Assembly (NCBI GenBank): GCA_963757265.1
Contig: CAVWRA010000006.1
Span: 2,170,001 to 2,234,000, forward strand
Source of the DNA: CAIVVT01 sp963757265
GTDB taxonomy: Bacteria; Acidobacteriota; Terriglobia; Bryobacterales; Bryobacteraceae
Length of the DNA: 64,000 nucleotides
Direction of reading: 5' to 3'
Shown: in pieces, positions 61,538 to 64,000 of the stretch
Position numbering within the stretch: the stretch's first letter is position 1
Layout of the letters: each line of letters starts with the position of its first letter
Position numbers and translations under genes: made by a program
Notes under the pieces: generated by a model
What the model was told of the DNA's origin: nothing
Seen by the model: the letters and a program-made list of their open reading frames with translations, nothing else
The model's database searches: none

Positions 61538-61713
61538 TCAGGCCTCAAGCTTCTTCAAGATGTGCCGTGCAAGGAAGTCATTGATTTCCTTATGGCGAGG
61601 CAGGGGCTGCGAAACGCCGGTCCTGGGGTTACGATACCAATCTGCTTCCCACCGTGCCGGATGAGGACGCATCCCGCCTCTTCCAGCCTGCGGATGAGAT
61701 CTGTCCGTTTCAT
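61538..61713 (-). pseudogene. hicA: HicA-type mRNA interferase toxin, frameshifted
   Basis: From ATG 61713 the frame starts MKRTDLIRRLEEAGCVLIRHGGK, the HicA double-stranded-RNA-binding-like fold with its catalytic His (RHGGK). It then needs a base to continue DWYRNPRTGVSQPLPRHKEINDFLARHILKKLEA in the neighbouring frame. One base is missing around 61643 (AAG-CA-GAT). Restored, the product would be about 58 residues. The start overlaps the hicB stop by 4 bp. Confidence 0.75.
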
Positions 61714-61901
61714 CCGACGGAAAGTTCGGCGACTTTACGGATGCCTGGGATCTCACCGCTGGTGAGGTCGCGGTAAAGATCGCGCAGGTTTTCCTCAAGT
61801 TCAGCGAGGGATTCGCCCTGGGTCAGGTAATCCGGGAAGTCCACGAAGTAGCCGAGCCACATCTCCCCGTCCTGCCACCGGATGTAGCGGGCGCTGCTCA
61901 T
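61710..61901 (-). CDS. hicB: HicB-like antitoxin
   Basis: 63 residues: SARYIRWQDGEMWLGYFVDFPDYLTQGESLAELEENLRDLYRDL is the HicB pseudo-RNase-H-like fold (residues 3-46). It is short and lacks the C-terminal DNA-binding domain of full-length HicB. It comes before hicA (antitoxin first). It overlaps hicA by 4 bp. Confidence 0.8.
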   Translation of the reverse strand: MSSARYIRWQDGEMWLGYFVDFPDYLTQGESLAELEENLRDLYRDLTSGEIPGIRKVAELSVG

Positions 61902-62087
61902 GAGGCCATCTTACCGCCGGCAGGGATGTTCAGTCGAGAGAAGGTGTCCTGCCGTCCGGCCGCAACATGGTCGCGAGCGAATCAACCGGAGTAGCGGGCT
62001 GTCGCGGAGAAAACGTTAGCACAACCGCTCCCTCGCGACCGCGGCTCCGTCACAGCGCGCGGCTCCGTGGTGTGAGTGCTGCGCGGG

Positions 62088-62189
62088 GACACACCCAAAC
62101 GTCCACGGAGGGACGCTTGGGTGTCGCCCTCGGCAGAGGCTAAGGTGGTCATGGTTGAAGGATAGTAGGCCTCGGTGTCCCCAGCGCAA
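62088..62189. repeat. Nested inverted-repeat structure
   Basis: Inner arms ACACCCAAACGTCC and GGGACGCTTGGGTGT (about 62091-62124) pair with one mismatch around a 5-base loop. Outer strings GCGCGGGGACAC and GTGTCCCCAGCGC form a second near-palindrome enclosing it. Confidence 0.55.
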
Positions 62190-62197
62190 GTTGGGGG

Positions 62198-62245
62198 TCG
62201 CGGCTCAGAAACGGCCGGCTCCCTTACGGTCGCGGCTCTGAAACG
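62198..62245 (+). repeat. Dispersed GC-rich repeat, copies 3 and 4
   Basis: TCGCGGCTCAGAAAC, then CGGCTCCCTTACGG and TCGCGGCTCTGAAAC; related fragment CCGCTCCCTCGCGAC at 62025-62040. Confidence 0.6.
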
Positions 62246-62269
62246 GTACGAAGTTGCTACGACAGGCCA

Positions 62270-63475
62270 CTAGCGCGCCGCCTGGCGCAGGGCGGCGAGG
62301 CGGGGCTGGCGCGATTTGGGGCTGTCGAGGCTGAAGGAGCGGGCGTCGCCGAGTTCGGTGCGGACATACCCCTCCGTGTTCTTGACGGCGGCATCCAGAT
62401 GGCTGTTCATTTGGATGAAGCTGAAGCAGACGATGGATTCAGAAGCGGGATCGTATTCCCACAGGCCGACGAGGCGGCCACGGTCGAGGAGGGCGTGGGA
62501 GGGGAGGTCGGAGAGGCTGGCGAGGGAGGCGTCGCCGCGGGTGAGATGGAGGGAGCGGTCGAGGTCGGCGGGGTCCAGGAGGGAGCGGTGGTCGCGGCGG
62601 AGGAGGACCAGGGAGTCGAGGCTGGAGACGAGGCGGTAGACGGGGTGCTTGGGGGGCTTGAAGGCATGCAGGGCGTCGAGGTCGTGGGGGAAGAGCAGGC
62701 GTTCGGCGCCGGGTTCGAGAGGGACGAGACCGAGGGGCGCGAGGGCATCCTTGACGGCCTTGACGCCGAGGCCGGAGAACCACTGGAACTCGGCCGGGGT
62801 GGCGGGGCCAATCCATTGAAAATAGAGGCGGGCGAGGGCGGTGTAGGCTTCGTCTGGGGAGAGCTTGGAGTGCTTTAGAGGGTTGGGCTCCCAGAGGGCG
62901 TAGCGATAGCGCTGCTGGTCCAGGCGGCCGTTGGTCGGGAGGCGGCGGATGTGACCGGAAAGCTGCAGGCGGCCGAGGGCCAAAGGGAGGGTCGAAGAGA
63001 GGCCCTTTTTCTGTCCTTCCGGGCCCAGGCTGCGGGCTTTGGGGCCGACGGAAGCGCGGATCCGGTCGGGGTCGGCGGGACCGCTTTTCAGTGTTTGAAG
63101 CACGGCGTGGCAGAGGGCGTCGACCTCCTTATCGGTGACGCCGAGCTTGAGGGCGGTCTGCATGTCGCCGTCACCAGTGGCGGCGGCAAGGGTCAGCGCG
63201 AGGGGGTAGTCGGAGGCGGGGAGGACGTAGGTGCAGGCGCGGGTGGCGGGGAGCTCATGGATCTCGACGGCGGCGACGGCGGAGTCGACGGCCTCACGGG
63301 AGAGGCCGGCGCGGGCGTGGAGGGTGAGATAAGGGCCGGCACCTGCGACCGAGCGGGCCCATCCGGCGCGGGCCAAGACGTCGGCCGGCGAGGCGCTCAC
63401 GAGGGGTTCGAGGAGACCTTGCTTGTGCGCCCACCAGGCGCGCTGGAGCTGGGGCGTGAGGGGTTGGCGGGCCAT
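62270..63475 (-). CDS. AlkZ/YcaQ-like winged-helix DNA-binding protein
   Basis: 401 residues of the HTH_42 family that includes AlkZ and YcaQ, DNA glycosylases that unhook interstrand crosslinks. Family-like blocks are QRAWWAHKQGLLEP, GRLQLSGHIRRLPTNGRLDQQRYRYALWEPNPL, LARLYFQWIGPATPAEFQWFSGLG and DSLVLLRRDHRSLLDP, ending RGRLVGLWEYDPASE. The catalytic Q-x-Q/D motif of active AlkZ enzymes could not be placed with confidence, so activity is uncertain. It is monocistronic. Confidence 0.75.
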   Translation of the reverse strand: MARQPLTPQLQRAWWAHKQGLLEPLVSASPADVLARAGWARSVAGAGPYLTLHARAGLSREAVDSAVAAVEIHELPATRACTYVLPASDYPLALTLAAATGDGDMQTALKLGVTDKEVDALCHAVLQTLKSGPADPDRIRASVGPKARSLGPEGQKKGLSSTLPLALGRLQLSGHIRRLPTNGRLDQQRYRYALWEPNPLKHSKLSPDEAYTALARLYFQWIGPATPAEFQWFSGLGVKAVKDALAPLGLVPLEPGAERLLFPHDLDALHAFKPPKHPVYRLVSSLDSLVLLRRDHRSLLDPADLDRSLHLTRGDASLASLSDLPSHALLDRGRLVGLWEYDPASESIVCFSFIQMNSHLDAAVKNTEGYVRTELGDARSFSLDSPKSRQPRLAALRQAAR

Positions 63476-64000
63476 GGAATATCAGGCTAGCACGAGCTCA
63501 AGAGGCGCAGAAACGGCAGGGGGAGTTGGGCGAGGCGCAGGGCGCCGACAATGACAATCGAGGGTTGAACTCGCTTCACGAGTCCGGCGGGTCCTTTCCC
63601 AACAAAAGTGTCAATTCTGATTATAATGGCAGCCAGGTGGGAAGGCGGCGATGAGGGGGCGATGGCGCGGGGATTCGAAGCCGCAAGGCCAGGGCCGAGG
63701 GGCGGCCACGGAGGGGCGGAAGGGAGCGGGGGTAGAATGTTAACCCGGATGTTTCACCAACAATCGGCTGCGGCGCGCGATAGGGCCGCATCTACTGCGT
63801 TGCCCTGGGCCCAGAGGGCGCCCCCCGTCCCCGACGTAGCGGCCAAGTACGCCTGCGGGCGGCTCCCGCGCGAGCGCGCCTCGTGGCATTGCTTGATGTT
63901 GGGGCTTGATGTCGGGGCCCTCTCATCGCGCCTCGCTGCGATCGCAAGTGAAACATCCGGGTTGATCGTTAAGGCTGAAGATACCCCGACGCCTGGTCAG
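63476..64000. other. Right-end non-coding region
   Basis: About 520 bases. Apart from the MITE-like element at 63742-63963 nothing is recognised. A minus-strand frame ending TAA at 63972-63974 could be the last nine codons of a gene beyond the edge, but this is too little to call. Confidence 0.5.
63742..63963. repeat. MITE-like palindromic element, 222 bp
   Basis: Terminal inverted repeats AACCCGGATGTTTCAC (63742-63757) and GTGAAACATCCGGGTT (63948-63963) are perfect 16-bp arms. No transposase is encoded. The 77-bp element at 47251-47327 carries both ends with the middle deleted. Confidence 0.75.

Larger units (their letters stand above)
61902..62269. other. Repeat-rich intergenic region
   Basis: About 370 bases. 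It contains two copies of the TCGCGGCTC repeat (62020-62050 and 62198-62245) and a nested inverted repeat at 62088-62189. No gene. Confidence 0.6.

Noticed and set aside
63660..63700. Possible tRNA near the right end (GGGGATTCGAAGC string)
   Set aside because: The T-loop-like string is not followed or preceded by pairable acceptor or anticodon arms.

Overview
The window is GC-rich bacterial chromosome, densely packed on both strands. Gene content suggests an acidobacterium of the Solibacter/Bryobacter type: hopanoid genes hpnI and hpnJ, a 12-gene complex I locus, many secreted glycoside hydrolases (GH29, GH78, GH172, a sialidase-like BNR protein), a methanol:corrinoid methyltransferase homologue, and abundant GC-rich intergenic repeats. 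This assignment is inferred from content; no rRNA gene is present. One tRNA (Ser, UGA) is found.

Layout. 1-3480: most of a pyruvate:ferredoxin oxidoreductase (nifJ), running off the left edge. 3.7-9.9 kb: a TlpA-type thioredoxin, a HutI-like amidohydrolase without its metal ligands, ftcD, lipA, an AlkD-like repeat protein, an MBL hydrolase and a small membrane protein. 9.9-10.8 kb: non-coding, with helically phased TTCGACAC boxes. 10.8-13.0 kb: a GntR regulator plus an MtaB homologue behind a perfect palindromic operator. 13.1-17.6 kb: alpha-L-rhamnosidase, glycerate 2-kinase, shikimate kinase. 17.8-19.1 kb: LonN-domain protein and HAD phosphatase. 19.2-20.6 kb: a compact three-gene islet of a proteasome-beta-like Ntn hydrolase, a 79-aa protein and a MazF/PemK toxin; this is the best candidate for an undescribed system. 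20.6-33.8 kb: nuoA-C-D-E-F-G-H-J-K-L-M-N on the minus strand, with neither nuoB nor nuoI. 34-43.4 kb: MerR regulator, S41 protease overlapping guaA (which carries a one-base frameshift), a zinc-ribbon membrane protein, galU, a 7Fe ferredoxin, an orphan ClpX-type zinc finger, a DUF72 protein and a small beta-carbonic-anhydrase-like protein. 43.5-49.2 kb: alpha-L-fucosidase, a frameshifted HDOD protein, a duplicated secreted protein, tRNA-Ser and a BNR sialidase-like protein. 49.3-51.7 kb: 5-oxoprolinase operon pxpB-pxpC-pxpA. 51.9-57.1 kb: glycosyltransferase, Hyi-like isomerase, GH172 protein and a membrane-anchored LamG-like protein. 57.7-61.4 kb: hopanoid-modification cluster hpnJ-DMT-DMT-hpnI, interrupted by a tandem-repeat array. 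61.5-61.9 kb: hicBA module with a broken hicA. 62.3-63.5 kb: AlkZ-like winged-helix protein. The right end is non-coding and holds a MITE-like palindromic element.

How the parts fit. Complex I and PFOR/ferredoxin give an electron-transfer core. The hydrolases, glycerate kinase and rhamnosidase point to plant or microbial polysaccharide use. PxpABC and FtcD handle 5-oxoproline and formiminoglutamate. The hpn cluster builds and probably exports a sugar-modified hopanoid. At least three repeat families recur across the window. Three reading frames (guaA, HDOD, hicA) are each broken by a single base, so either real decay or consensus errors should be considered.
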